NCBI RefSeq assembly: GCF_005870025.1
Contig: NZ_VATA01000028.1
Span: 1 to 64,000, forward strand
DNA: 64,000 nucleotides
Direction: 5' to 3'
DNA from: Poseidonocella sp. HB161398
GTDB lineage: Bacteria > Pseudomonadota > Alphaproteobacteria > Rhodobacterales > Rhodobacteraceae
This document shows positions 25,111 to 34,594 of the stretch, piece by piece. Both the position numbers and the translations under genes were made by a program. Each line of letters starts with the position of its first letter. Positions within the stretch are counted from its first letter, which is position 1. A model generated the notes under the pieces. The model saw only the letters and a program-made list of their open reading frames with translations. It was not told the DNA's origin and ran no database searches.

Positions 25111-26520
25111 ATGACCGAGACGGCAGCGGCCGTGCTGGCCTGGGACAGCGGCAGCGGCGAGGCGGCCGAGCGGCACAATGCCGAGGCGCTGCGCGCGCTC
25201 GACCGGATGATCAAGGCCGGGGCGCGGCGCGAGGTGCTGGCGGCGCTGGCGGCCTGGCCCGCGGCCGACATGCTGGCCGCGATGATCCGGCTGCGCTCGA
25301 AGCGCGCGCAGAGGCTGCTGCTGTGGCTGCCCGAGGAGACCAGCCTGGCCATCCTGGCCGAGCTAGACCCGCGGCTGCAGGCGGTGCTGGTCGCGCCGGA
25401 GACCCGGGCGCGCTTCGCCAAGCTGATCCGCAAGTTCCGCCCCGAGGCCGCGCTGCGTCTGCTGCGCGAGCTGCCGCCCGGCATGGCCGCCGGGCTGCTG
25501 GCGGAGCGGCCGGATGCGGAGGCGCTGCGCGCCGATCTGGCCTATCACTGGGACAGCGCCGCGGCGCATCTGCAATTCGGCAGCCTCTCGGTGCCGCAGG
25601 GCTGGACCATCGGAGCGCTGGTCGAGGACATCCGCCGCCGCTCGGGCGAGATCGAGCGGATCGAGGGCGTCCATGTGGTCGATGCCGAACGGCGGCTGGT
25701 CGGCTACCTGCGCATCCGCGACCTGCTGCTGCATGCGCCCGGGACGGTGATTTCCGAGGTGATGCGCCGCGATCCGCCGCAGGTCTCGGCCGCGACCGAC
25801 CAGGAGGAGGTGCTGGCGCTGGCGCAGAAGCGCCATGGCCGGGCGCTGGCAGTGGTCGATGCCGAAGGGCGGCTGCTCGGCGCGATCAGCCGCCGCGGAC
25901 TGGAGGAGATCGCCCGCGAGGAGGCCGAGGAGGACATGTTCCTGATGGCCGGGCTCTCGCCCGAGTCCTCGGGCGCCGACCGGCTGCCGCAGATCGTCCG
26001 GCGGCGGCTGCCCTGGCTGGTGGCGGGGCTGCTCGGCGCGACGCTGACCGCGACGGTGATCGGCAGCTACGAGGCGACGCTGACCGAGGCGGCGATCCTG
26101 GCGAGCTTCATCCCGGTGGTCTGCGCGACGGCGGGCAATGCCAGCATGCAGGCCTCGACCGTGTCGATCCAGTCGCTCTCGGGCGGGGCGTCCTGGCGCG
26201 GCGACCTGCCGGCGCGGCTGGGCCGCGAGATCGGGGCGGCGGCGTTCAACGGCGCGGCGATGGGGCTGGCGATTGCCGGGCTGATCCTCTGCGTCTCGCT
26301 GCTCGGCGGGATCGACCGGCCGGGGATGCTGGCGGCGACGGTCGGGCTGGCGGAGTTCCTGGTGATCGTCATGGCCGGCACGATGGGCACGGTGGTGCCG
26401 CTGGCGCTGCATGCGCTGAAGATGGATCCGGCGGTGGCGACGGGGATATTCATCCTCACCGCCAATGACGTCTTCGGCGTGCTGGTGCTGTTCCTGATCG
26501 CGACGCAGCTTTACCTCTAG
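25111..26520 (+). CDS. mgtE: Magnesium transporter MgtE
   Basis: 469 residues, with family order: N-terminal superhelical domain (about 20-140), two CBS domains (about 150-270, GVHVVDAERRLVGYLRIRDL and HGRALAVVDAEGRLLGAISR), a plug helix and five membrane segments from about 300. The pore motif PVVCATAGNASMQAS and the last helix (VATGIFILTANDVFGVLVLF) match MgtE. CBS domains close the pore when cytosolic Mg2+ is high. The stop codon overlaps that of the converging DnaE2 fragment. Confidence 0.95.
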   Translation: MTETAAAVLAWDSGSGEAAERHNAEALRALDRMIKAGARREVLAALAAWPAADMLAAMIRLRSKRAQRLLLWLPEETSLAILAELDPRLQAVLVAPETRARFAKLIRKFRPEAALRLLRELPPGMAAGLLAERPDAEALRADLAYHWDSAAAHLQFGSLSVPQGWTIGALVEDIRRRSGEIERIEGVHVVDAERRLVGYLRIRDLLLHAPGTVISEVMRRDPPQVSAATDQEEVLALAQKRHGRALAVVDAEGRLLGAISRRGLEEIAREEAEEDMFLMAGLSPESSGADRLPQIVRRRLPWLVAGLLGATLTATVIGSYEATLTEAAILASFIPVVCATAGNASMQASTVSIQSLSGGASWRGDLPARLGREIGAAAFNGAAMGLAIAGLILCVSLLGGIDRPGMLAATVGLAEFLVIVMAGTMGTVVPLALHALKMDPAVATGIFILTANDVFGVLVLFLIATQLYL

Positions 26521-26903
26521 CCGGGCGGGTCCTGCGGCCGGGCGAGCCCGTCGAGCAGGGCGGAGAGATCCTCGACCGTCTCGGCGACCACGTGGGTCAC
26601 CCCGGCCTCGCGCTGGATCCGCCCGGTGACGCGCAGCAGCCGCCCGGCGATCACCGCGCGGCGGAAGCGCTCGTAGATGCTGCGCCAGATGATGACATTC
26701 ACGACGCCGGTCTCGTCCTCGAGGGTGACGAAGATCACCCCCTTGGCGGTGCCCGGGCGCTGCCGCACCAGCACCAGCCCGGCGACGGTGGCGCGGGCGC
26801 CCTGCGGCGGGCGGTCGAGCCAGCAGGCGGGCAGCGCGGCGGGCGGGCGCGGCCAGGGCGCGGCGGCATCGGCTGGCGGGGCGGGCGGCGAGTCGGGGGC
26901 CAT
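26517..26903 (-). pseudogene. C-terminal OB-fold fragment of error-prone DNA polymerase DnaE2
   Basis: 128 residues; from about residue 36 on it matches the very end of DnaE2 (ImuC): ARATVAGLVLVRQRPGTAKG, VIFVTLEDETGVVNVIIWR, VIAGRLLRVTGRIQREAGVT, HVVAETVEDLSALLDGLA. Full DnaE2 has more than 1000 residues; PHP, polymerase and helix-hairpin-helix parts are all absent and no imuA/imuB lies nearby. The first about 35 residues are Pro/Ala-rich with no homology. The ATG lies two bases from a LexA box. This looks like a deletion that joined the SOS promoter of the imu cassette to the 3' end of dnaE2. The frame is intact, so a small DNA-binding product may still be made under SOS. Confidence 0.7.
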
Positions 26904-26905
26904 GA

Positions 26906-27340
<435 letters not shown>

Positions 27341-27551
27341 TCCCCGGGGAGGCGCCGCGACAGCCGTGGCGCCCGTGGCGGCGCCCGGCCCGCGGCGCTG
27401 CCCGTCCGCGCGCCCGAGGGCCGCGGAGAGCGGCGGCGGGGCGCCTGACCCCATCGTGACCGGTGCCGGGCTGTTGGCCGGGCGCCATCCGGTGTAGGGT
27501 GGCGCCGCCCGCGCCCCGCTTTCCTTCCGCCGGGCCCAGACGGAGACTGCG

Positions 27552-27965
27552 ATGACGCGACGGATGCATGCGATGGCAGCGGCCGCTGCCGCCCTGGTGC
27601 TGGCCGGGGAGGCTGTCCTGGCCGGGCAGCCGATGTCGGGCGACGAGTTCGGCGCCTATGTCGACGGCCACACCGTCACCTATGCCCATGACGGCCGGGT
27701 CTACGGCATGGAGCAGTACCTGCCCGGCCGCAAGGTGATCTGGCGGCAGATCGGCGGCGAGTGCGAAGAGGGCACCTGGTACGAGGCCGGCGGGCAGATC
27801 TGCTTCGACTACGGCGACGGGATCCCGCTGCAATGCTGGCAATTCGTCAACGAGGGCGGGCGGCTCGGCGCGAGGGCGGACAGCGATCCGCAGGGGACCT
27901 GGCTCTACGAGGTACAGCGCTCCTCCGAGCCGATGCAGTGCCCGGCGCCCTATCTGGGCGCCTGA
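27552..27965 (+). CDS. Secreted hypothetical protein
   Basis: 137 residues with a signal peptide (MAAAAAALVLAGEAVLAGQP). The mature part, starting MSGDEFGAYVDGHTVTYA, contains EQYLPGRKVIWRQIGGECEE, GTWYEAGGQICFDYGDG and CWQFVNEGGRL; four or more cysteines suggest disulfides. The style (short secreted domain around a W-x-C-x2-G-x-W-Y motif) is common in Rhodobacteraceae proteins of unknown role. Isolated gene. Confidence 0.75.
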   Translation: MTRRMHAMAAAAAALVLAGEAVLAGQPMSGDEFGAYVDGHTVTYAHDGRVYGMEQYLPGRKVIWRQIGGECEEGTWYEAGGQICFDYGDGIPLQCWQFVNEGGRLGARADSDPQGTWLYEVQRSSEPMQCPAPYLGA

Positions 27966-28124
27966 GACGCGCGCGGGGCGGCAGTGTTTCCGGCCCGGAC
28001 CGGGCTGTGCGGTCCGGGGGTCTCCGGAGCCTCGGCCATATTGGCGGGAAGCGCCGCCAGATGCGGAGAGGGGGCGCTATCTGCGATCCCAGGGCAGCCC
28101 GGCACGGTCCAGTCGCAGCCCGTC

Positions 28125-28290
28125 GCCGCCGCTTCAGCTCTAGGACGCATCTTCAGCTTCGGGACGCATCGCTCGATCAGGCTGCGCCAGCGGTGGAACT
28201 CCGGTTGGCACCGCTCCTTGCGGTTCCGGCCCATCGGGATGAGCGCGGCGAAGCGGAGTTCCTCAAGTTCTTCCAGCGCATTGTCGGCAT
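28125..28290 (-). mobile_element. IS5-like transposase C-terminal remnant
   Basis: The minus strand reads ALEELEELRFAALIPMGRNR then KERCQPEFHRWRSLIERCVP and KLKMRPRAEAAATGCDW. This resembles the end of IS5-type transposases (IPxRxNRK ... Y/RNxIERCFxKLKxxRRxATRYD), with the last block decayed. No intact frame upstream. Confidence 0.4.
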
Positions 28291-29239
28291 TCTAGCCTGT
28301 CCTGGGCAGGACAACCTGGGCAGGGCAAATGTGGGCTCTGGCAAGTCCTTTGCCATGACGGAGGCGAAGACGGCGGCGAACCCTCTGAAGCCCGCCGCCT
28401 CGCGCCGCACCGGCTTGGGGGCCGGAATGGCGCAGCCGGACTCTCGATCCTTCAGGTCCGCATGGGCGCTGCCTGTTCCACGGCCCGCATGCGCCGTGAT
28501 CTGCGCCGAGCGCTCCTGCAATGGCATCCCCCTGTCCGGAGGCGCGGCCGGTGTCCTGCGCCTCGCGTGTCCCCTGTTCGACGCCGCCGCCACGCCACCG
28601 TGATCCTCGAAGGGCGGTGGCCTGCCGCGCGGATGCCTGGGCGTCCTGGGCGCCATCGCCAGCGGCGCTTCATCAGGTGGCGCCTCGGCCGTGAACTCGC
28701 GTCAGGGGCGGTCGCGCAGAGTTGCCTGCGCCTGCCCTTGGCACGCGGCAGCCCTTCGACGGCATCGAGCTGCTGCACGATCAGCGCATCCTTGCGGGCA
28801 AGGGCCCGGATCGCGGGGGCCTCCATGCGGACCGTCTCGGCCTTGGCCAATCCCGCCTTCCGGCCCTGCCGGGCGACCCGCGCGGAGACCGTCCGGAGCG
28901 TTTCTCCGCAGGGGCGCTGCCGGGGGCGCGCGACGAGGGCTCCGGCAGTCCCTCGTGCAGCGCGCGGCGCAGCGGATCGGCAGGTCCACCTGCGCTTCCC
29001 TCCCGAGCCACCGGCGCCGGACGATTCCGGTGCGGAAGCCCGCCAGCGTCAGGGGGATCGCAGCGCCGGGGGCCATGCCCGGGCGGCCCTTGTGAGGAAT
29101 GCGGGGGGGACCGACGAGTGACCGCATCAACCCGCAGGAGCAGGTGGGCGGGCGGGATCAGGCTGCGCAGCGATCCGGTGCCGGACAGGGCGGGCCGCCC
29201 CTGCGGCTCGTGTGCCGGCATCGCCTTCGCCTCGTCAGC

Positions 29240-29356
29240 ACGGGACCGGTGAACCTGCCCGAAGCGGCTTTTCCAGCAGCGCCAGGACCCTGGCCGGGCG
29301 AATTCTGCGGGCATGTCACGCCAGGATGCGCCGGACCGTGCGATCCTGGGCAACAT
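29240..29356 (-). mobile_element. IS5-like transposase N-terminal remnant
   Basis: The minus strand reads MLPRIARSGASWRDMPAEFA followed by RPGSWRCWKSRFGQ, resembling the N-terminal LxxIRTGAPWRDLPERFGPW...YxRF block of IS5-family transposases. With the C-terminal-like piece at 28125-28290 it could be one element disrupted by about 0.9 kb of other sequence. Confidence 0.35.
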
Positions 29357-29652
29357 GTTCCGAACAAGGTGATGACTGGCTGGCTCGCGGCTGCAAGGGC
29401 TGCGGATTGCGGCGATGACATGCTCGGAGGGCCGTCATTCCGCGTCGCACGTCAAATTGCGTGCCGGGACCGCCTCTGCCGCGATGGTGATCCCGAGACA
29501 CGGAAGTGCCCAGGCGTGATTTGCCCTTGCCAGCGGCCTGGCCGGGCATTTCCGCGTGCTGCGGGCGGTCGCCCTGAAGGAGGGGCGGGCCTCTGGCTGT
29601 TTGCTCAGGGATATCTCGGTGGACCACCCGTGACACGCGGGCCAGCCCCGAG

Positions 29653-29851
29653 TTTGCCGCGGCGCGGCGCGGGGCGGGCGGAGCAGAGCCGCGCGCGATG
29701 GGACCGGAGGGACAACAGCCGGTTGGTGTCGCGAGGAACAGGCCGTCGGGCCTTTTTTGCCGCGGCGCGGGGCGGGCGGAGCCGAGCCGCGCGCGATGAG
29801 ACCGGAGGGACAACAGCCGGCCGGTGCCGCGAGGAGCGGACCATCGGGCCT
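29653..29851. repeat. Tandem duplication of a ~100-bp unit
   Basis: Copy 1 (29653-29754) and copy 2 (29756-29851) share a long near-identical core: TTTGCCGCGGCGCGG at the start, GAGCCGCGCGCGATG in the middle, then ACCGGAGGGACAACAGCCGG and CGGGCCTT at the end. Copy 2 lacks one 5-bp GCGCG step and has about eight substitutions. Neither copy is part of a recognised gene. Confidence 0.75.
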
Positions 29852-29932
29852 TGGCGGGCCGTTCGTCGACAGCTCCGCGCCTGTCCGGGACGCCGCGCCG
29901 GTCTCTGCGCGCTGCCGCTATGCGGCCGCGGC

Positions 29933-31495
29933 CTAGTCGGGGCCGGCGGTGGCGGCGCGGCGGCCGTCGGAGAATTCCAGCTCCAGCGCTTCGCCCGGCT
30001 TGGCCGTTGCGCGGCTGGTGACGAGCGCGCCCGATCCGTCGCGGACCAGAACGAAACCGCGGGCCAGGACCGCGCCGTGGTCGTAGCTCTGACGGATGCG
30101 CTCCAGCGCGGTCAGGCGGGCGGAGAGCTCGCGCAGCCGCGCCTCCTGCGCCTTGGGCAGGCGCGGGGCGAGGCGGGAGAGATCGGCGGCGCCCTGCGAC
30201 AGGCTGCGGCGCAGCGGCACGGCGCTGAGCCGGAGCGTGCCGAGCCGCTCGCGGCGGCGGCGCAGCGCGGCCGTTCCGGCGCCCGGCAGCCGCGAGGAGA
30301 CCGCGTCGAGGCGCGAGCGCTCGCGCTGGGCATTGGTCGAGAGGCTGCGCTCCAGCCGCCGCGAGAGATCGTCGAGCCGGGTGCGGTCATGGCGCAGCCT
30401 GTCGCCGAGGCGGCGGGGCGAGAGCTCGGCCGAGAGCTCCACGAGGCGCGAGCGGCGTGCCTGGGCCAGATCCCGCAGCGCCCGCGGCAGCCGGTCGGAG
30501 GCCAGGTCGAGCCGCTGCCGCGCGGTTTCGGCCAGCGCCTCGGGACGGGGCAGGGCACGGGCGAGGTCGCGCAGCCGCTGGCGGCGCAGGAGCACACTCT
30601 GCCCGCCGGCGCGTGCGAGCCGCGCGCCCTGGTTGTCGAGCCAGGCCATCAGCTCCAGCCGCACCGGCACCGCCATCTCGGCCGCGGCCGTGGGCGTCGG
30701 CGCGCGCCGGTCGGAGGCGAAGTCGATCAGCGTCGTGTCGGTCTCGTGCCCGACGGCCGAGATCAGCGGGATCTGCGACTCGGCGGCCGCGCGGACGACG
30801 ATCTCCTCGTTGAAGCCCCAGAGATCCTCGACCGACCCGCCGCCGCGGGCGACGATCAACACGTCCGGACGCGGCAGCGCGCCGCCCGGGGTGAGCCGGT
30901 TGAAGCCCTTGATCGCGTTCTCGACCTCGATGGCGCAGCGCTGGCCCTGCACGGCGACCGGCCAGACCAGCACCTTGCGCGGGAAGCGGTCGCGCAGCCG
31001 GTGGAGGATGTCCCGGATCACCGCGCCCGAGGGCGAGGTGACGACGCCGATGATCTCGGGCAGGTAGGGCAGGGGCCGCTTGCGCTCGGGACGGAAGAGC
31101 CCCTCGGCCTCGAGCTTGGCCTTGCGCTTCTCCAGCATCGCCATCAGCGCGCCGGCGCCTGCGGGGACCATGTCCTCGATCACCATCTGGTACTTGGACT
31201 GGCCCGGGAAAGTGGTCAGCCGCCCGGTGGCGACGACTTCCATCCCCTCTTCGGGCTGCATTGGCAGCCGCGCCGCCTGGCCCTTCCAGATCACCCCGGC
31301 CAGGACCGAGCGGTCGTCCTTCAGGTCGAGATAGATGTGGCCCGAGCGCGGCCGCGAGATGCGCCCCAGCTCGCCGCGCACGCGCACATGGGAGAAATTC
31401 CCCTCCACCGTGCGCTTCACGGCGCCCGAGATCTCGGACACGGTGAATTCGGGGGCGTTGCCGCCCGGCTGGGGATCGTCTTCGAACAGGTCCAT
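29933..31495 (-). CDS. xseA: Exodeoxyribonuclease VII large subunit
   Basis: 520 residues. N-terminal OB-fold nucleic-acid binding domain (EFTVSEISGAVKRTVEGNFS, HVRVRGELGRISRPRSGHIY), then the catalytic domain (LPEIIGVVTSPSGAVIRDIL, DVLIVARGGGSVEDLWGFNE, ISAVGHETDTTLIDFASDRR) and a long Arg/Leu-rich coiled-coil C-terminal region. With XseB it degrades single-stranded DNA. Start at 31495 (MDLFEDDPQPGGNAPEF) chosen because homology begins here, although the frame stays open upstream. XseB is not adjacent. Confidence 0.96.
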   Translation of the reverse strand: MDLFEDDPQPGGNAPEFTVSEISGAVKRTVEGNFSHVRVRGELGRISRPRSGHIYLDLKDDRSVLAGVIWKGQAARLPMQPEEGMEVVATGRLTTFPGQSKYQMVIEDMVPAGAGALMAMLEKRKAKLEAEGLFRPERKRPLPYLPEIIGVVTSPSGAVIRDILHRLRDRFPRKVLVWPVAVQGQRCAIEVENAIKGFNRLTPGGALPRPDVLIVARGGGSVEDLWGFNEEIVVRAAAESQIPLISAVGHETDTTLIDFASDRRAPTPTAAAEMAVPVRLELMAWLDNQGARLARAGGQSVLLRRQRLRDLARALPRPEALAETARQRLDLASDRLPRALRDLAQARRSRLVELSAELSPRRLGDRLRHDRTRLDDLSRRLERSLSTNAQRERSRLDAVSSRLPGAGTAALRRRRERLGTLRLSAVPLRRSLSQGAADLSRLAPRLPKAQEARLRELSARLTALERIRQSYDHGAVLARGFVLVRDGSGALVTSRATAKPGEALELEFSDGRRAATAGPD

Positions 31496-31551
31496 GGTCG
31501 TCTCCGCTGCGCGGCGCGACCCTAGCCGAGCGGCGCGCGGAGGAAAAGCCG

Positions 31552-31803
31552 TCAGGCGGGCTCGAGCGCGCGGCGAAGCGCCTGGGCCTCGTGGCAGGCG
31601 GGGCAGCAGTCGGGGCAGGCCGCCACTGCGCCGCGGAGCGTGCGGGCCTCGGCCATGGCATCGGCGGGCCGGTCGAAGCGGCCGACCAGCTCGGCCGGGC
31701 CGTCGAGCGCGCGGCCATGGCAGCGGTCGCCATGCAGCACCCAGGCAGTGCCGCCCGAGGCGGGCGGGACGAGGAAGTAGGTTGCGGGGCGAAGGTCGGA
31801 CAT
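31552..31803 (-). CDS. Small Cys-rich hypothetical protein
   Basis: 83 residues, not recognised. The sequence MSDLRPATYFLVPPASGGTA continues to WVLHGDRCHGRALDG and then AACPDCCPACHEAQALRR: Cys63, Cys66, Cys67 and Cys70 could form a zinc or Fe-S site. A Shine-Dalgarno-like AGGAGAGA precedes the ATG, which supports translation. It lies 56 bp upstream of xseA in the same direction and may be co-transcribed; divergent from purD. Confidence 0.6.
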   Translation of the reverse strand: MSDLRPATYFLVPPASGGTAWVLHGDRCHGRALDGPAELVGRFDRPADAMAEARTLRGAVAACPDCCPACHEAQALRRALEPA

Positions 31804-31939
31804 GGGTCTCTCCTTTCAGCATCTCCTGCGGGGAAAACCCGCGACCCCGGCGCAAGGTTCCCCGGCGCGGGCGGGCATGGCGCTTGCCTCTGCGGCGGGT
31901 CTTGCCTAGGAGGCGGTGCGGAAACCCAGCGGAGGCGGC

Positions 31940-33202
31940 ATGAACATTCTCATTCTCGGTGGCGGCGGGCGCGAGCATGCGCTGGCCTGGGCGGTCAAGC
32001 AGAACCCGAAATGCGACCGGCTGATCGTGGCACCGGGCAATGCCGGGATCGCGGCAATCGCGGAATGCGCGGCGCTCGACGTCAATGACGGCGGCGCGGT
32101 GGTCGAATTCGCCCAGGAGAACTCCATCGACCTGGTGATCGTCGGCCCCGAGGCGCCCCTGGTCGCGGGCGTCACCGACCGCCTGCGCGAGGCGGGCGTG
32201 CGCTGCTTCGGCCCGAGCCAGGCGGCGGCCGAGCTGGAAGCCTCGAAATCCTTCACCAAGGCGGTCTGCGACGCCTGCAATGCGCCGACCGCGGCCTATG
32301 CCCGCTTCGAGTCCGCCGCCCCCGCGCTCGACTACGTCAGGGCGCAGGGCGCGCCGATCGTCATCAAGGCCGACGGGCTGGCCGCGGGCAAGGGCGTGAT
32401 CGTGGCGATGGAGCTGCAGGACGCACTCGACGCGGTCGAGGACATCTTCGGCGGCGCCTTCGGATCCGCGGGCGCGGCGGTGGTGATCGAGGAGTTCATG
32501 ACCGGCGAGGAGGCCTCCTTCTTCATCCTCTGCGACGGCGAGACCGCGCTGCCGATCGGCACGGCGCAGGACCACAAGCGGGTGGGCGAGGGCGATACCG
32601 GCCCCAATACCGGCGGCATGGGCGCCTATTCCCCGGCGCCGGTCCTGTCGGCGGAGATCCAGGCGCAGGCGATGGCGGAGATCGTCCTGCCGACGCTGAA
32701 GGAGATGGCGCGCCGCGGCACGCCCTATGTGGGCGTGCTCTATGCCGGTCTGATGATCGAGGACGGCCGCGCGCGTCTGGTGGAGTACAATGCCCGCTTC
32801 GGCGATCCCGAATGCCAGGCGCTGATGCTGCGGCTCGGCGGCCAGGCGCTGGATCTGATCGAGGCCTGCACCGACGGGCGGCTGGCCGGGATGCAGGTCA
32901 ACTGGGCCGACGACCACACGATGACGGTGGTGATGGCCTCTGCGGGCTATCCGGGCAGCTACGCGAAGGGCACCGAGATCCGCGGGCTCGACGCGCTGGA
33001 GGAAGACGGCAACCAGGTGATGTTCCATGCCGGGACCGCGCTGAAGGACGGCCATGTCGTCGCCACCGGCGGCCGGGTGCTGAACGCCACCGCCCGCGGC
33101 GCGACGCTCGCCGAGGCCCGCGACCGCGCCTATGCGCTGATCGACGCGCTCGACTGGCCCGAGGGCTTCTGCCGCCGCGATATCGGCCACCGGGCGCTGT
33201 GA
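31940..33202 (+). CDS. purD: Phosphoribosylamine-glycine ligase (GAR synthetase)
   Basis: 420 residues. Start at 31940 (MNILILGGGGREHALAWAVK) preceded by GGAGGCGGC. Conserved blocks: N-domain nucleotide fold, GPEAPLVAGVTDRL, the ATP-grasp region (PIVIKADGLAAGKGVIVAM), QDHKRVGEGDTGPNTGGMGA and YNARFGDPECQALMLRL. It joins phosphoribosylamine and glycine with ATP in purine synthesis. Single gene. Confidence 0.97.
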   Translation: MNILILGGGGREHALAWAVKQNPKCDRLIVAPGNAGIAAIAECAALDVNDGGAVVEFAQENSIDLVIVGPEAPLVAGVTDRLREAGVRCFGPSQAAAELEASKSFTKAVCDACNAPTAAYARFESAAPALDYVRAQGAPIVIKADGLAAGKGVIVAMELQDALDAVEDIFGGAFGSAGAAVVIEEFMTGEEASFFILCDGETALPIGTAQDHKRVGEGDTGPNTGGMGAYSPAPVLSAEIQAQAMAEIVLPTLKEMARRGTPYVGVLYAGLMIEDGRARLVEYNARFGDPECQALMLRLGGQALDLIEACTDGRLAGMQVNWADDHTMTVVMASAGYPGSYAKGTEIRGLDALEEDGNQVMFHAGTALKDGHVVATGGRVLNATARGATLAEARDRAYALIDALDWPEGFCRRDIGHRAL

Positions 33203-33312
33203 TGCGGCCGCGCGCCCGGCGGACCTGCCGGGCGCTGCGGTTTCCGCGCCGGGGTCTTCCCTTGGGGCGCAAGGACGTTTAGGCAGGCTCCGACCCAGAC
33301 GGAGCCGTTTCC

Positions 33313-34506
33313 ATGTCGTTCTTCAAGAAAATGAAAGACCGGATGTTCAAGTCCTCCTCGAAGATCGAGGACGGGCTCGAGGCGATCGTCGAGGAGGAAG
33401 GCTCCGTCGACGCCCCGGACACTCCTGCCGCGCCGCAGCCTGCCGCAGACCCCGCGCCCGCGCCCGCGCCTGCCCCTGCGCCAGCTCCGGCCCCTGCGCC
33501 GGAAGCGGCGCCCGTGCCGGCCCCCGCACCGGTGCCCGGACCTGCGCCCGCTCCGGCGCCTGCCCCTGCCATGCCCGCTCCGGCGGCCGCGCCCGCGCCC
33601 GGCCCGGAGAAGAAGGGCGGGCTCTTCGCGCGGATGCTGGGCCGCGCCGACAGTTCCGGCGCGCTGCGCCGCGCGCTCGATGACGAGATGCTGGAGCAGA
33701 TCGAGGATCTGCTGATTACCGCCGACATGGGCGTCGAGACCGCCGCGCGGGTGACGGCGAACATGGCCGAGGGGCGGATGGGCCAGCGGCTTTCCACCGC
33801 CGAGCTGAAGCAGGTCATGGCCGAGGAGATCGCCCGCATCATGGAGCCGGTGGCGCGGCCGCTGCCGCTCTATCCCAGGACGCCGCAGGTGGTGCTGGTC
33901 GTGGGGGTCAACGGCTCGGGCAAGACCACGACGATCGGCAAGCTGGCCTCGCAGTTCCGTGCGGCGGGCAAGAACGTGGTGATCGCCGCCGGCGACACGT
34001 TCCGCGCCGCGGCGGTCGAGCAGCTGCAGGTCTGGGGCCAGCGCGCCGGCGTGCCGGTTCTGACTGCGCCCGAGGGCTCGGACCCGGCCAGCCTGGCCTA
34101 CGAGGCGATGGAGCAGGCGCAGCGCGACGGCGCAGACCTGCTGATGATCGACACCGCCGGGCGGCTGCAGAACCGCGCCGACCTGATGGAGGAGCTGGCC
34201 AAGATCGTCCGGGTCATCCGCAAGAAGGACCCCGAGGCGCCGCATAACACGCTCCTGGTGCTCGACGCGACGACGGGGCAGAACGCGGTGACGCAGGTGC
34301 AGGAATTCCAGCGGCTGGCCGATGTCTCGGGCCTCGTCATGACCAAGCTCGACGGCACGGCGAAGGGCGGCGTCCTGGTGGCGCTGGCCGACCGGTTCGG
34401 CCTGCCGATCCACGCCATCGGGGTGGGCGAGCAGATCGAGGATCTGGCGCCCTTCGATCCCGAGGAATTCGCCGCCGCGCTGACCGGGCTCGACGTCCAG
34501 GCCTGA
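33313..34506 (+). CDS. ftsY: Signal recognition particle receptor FtsY
   Basis: 397 residues. A short basic start (MSFFKKMKDRMFKSSSKIED) is followed by an unusual linker of about 60 residues made almost only of Ala and Pro (about 38-97). The NG domain follows: helical N part (LEQIEDLLITADMGVETAAR), G1 GVNGSGKTTTIGKLA, G2/G3 AAGDTFRAAAVEQLQVW and DLLMIDTAGRLQNRADLMEE, G4 TKLDGTAKGGVLVAL. It receives SRP-ribosome complexes at the membrane. Downstream of purD by 110 bp. Confidence 0.97.
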   Translation: MSFFKKMKDRMFKSSSKIEDGLEAIVEEEGSVDAPDTPAAPQPAADPAPAPAPAPAPAPAPAPEAAPVPAPAPVPGPAPAPAPAPAMPAPAAAPAPGPEKKGGLFARMLGRADSSGALRRALDDEMLEQIEDLLITADMGVETAARVTANMAEGRMGQRLSTAELKQVMAEEIARIMEPVARPLPLYPRTPQVVLVVGVNGSGKTTTIGKLASQFRAAGKNVVIAAGDTFRAAAVEQLQVWGQRAGVPVLTAPEGSDPASLAYEAMEQAQRDGADLLMIDTAGRLQNRADLMEELAKIVRVIRKKDPEAPHNTLLVLDATTGQNAVTQVQEFQRLADVSGLVMTKLDGTAKGGVLVALADRFGLPIHAIGVGEQIEDLAPFDPEEFAAALTGLDVQA

Positions 34507-34594
34507 CGCTTCCGGCTGCGGCCGAAGCGGCGCCGCCGGCGTTCCCGCGGACGGGCTGTCAGCGCCTTCGGCCGGCGTCTTGACGGGCGGGCGG

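Larger units (their letters stand above)
27966..29932. other. About 2 kb gene-poor region with insertion-sequence debris
   Basis: No intact gene was recognised. Two minus-strand fragments resemble pieces of an IS5-family transposase (see separate entries), and a near-100-bp unit is tandemly duplicated at 29653-29851. The remaining frames are Arg/Pro/Ala/Gly-rich with no familiar motif. Confidence 0.5.

Noticed and set aside
28452-29130. Minus-strand frames with ARKDALIVQQLDAVEGLP, reminiscent of an IS66 TnpC N-terminus
   Set aside because: Only about 15 residues look similar and no flanking IS66 sequence was found; not reliable enough.
31496-33190. Open upstream extension of the xseA frame for 565 codons
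   Set aside because: It is antisense to purD and unrelated to XseA, whose conserved N-terminus begins at 31495.
33450-33600. Short GC repeats that could be read as a CRISPR or minisatellite
   Set aside because: They are Ala/Pro codon repeats inside ftsY, without spacers or regular units.
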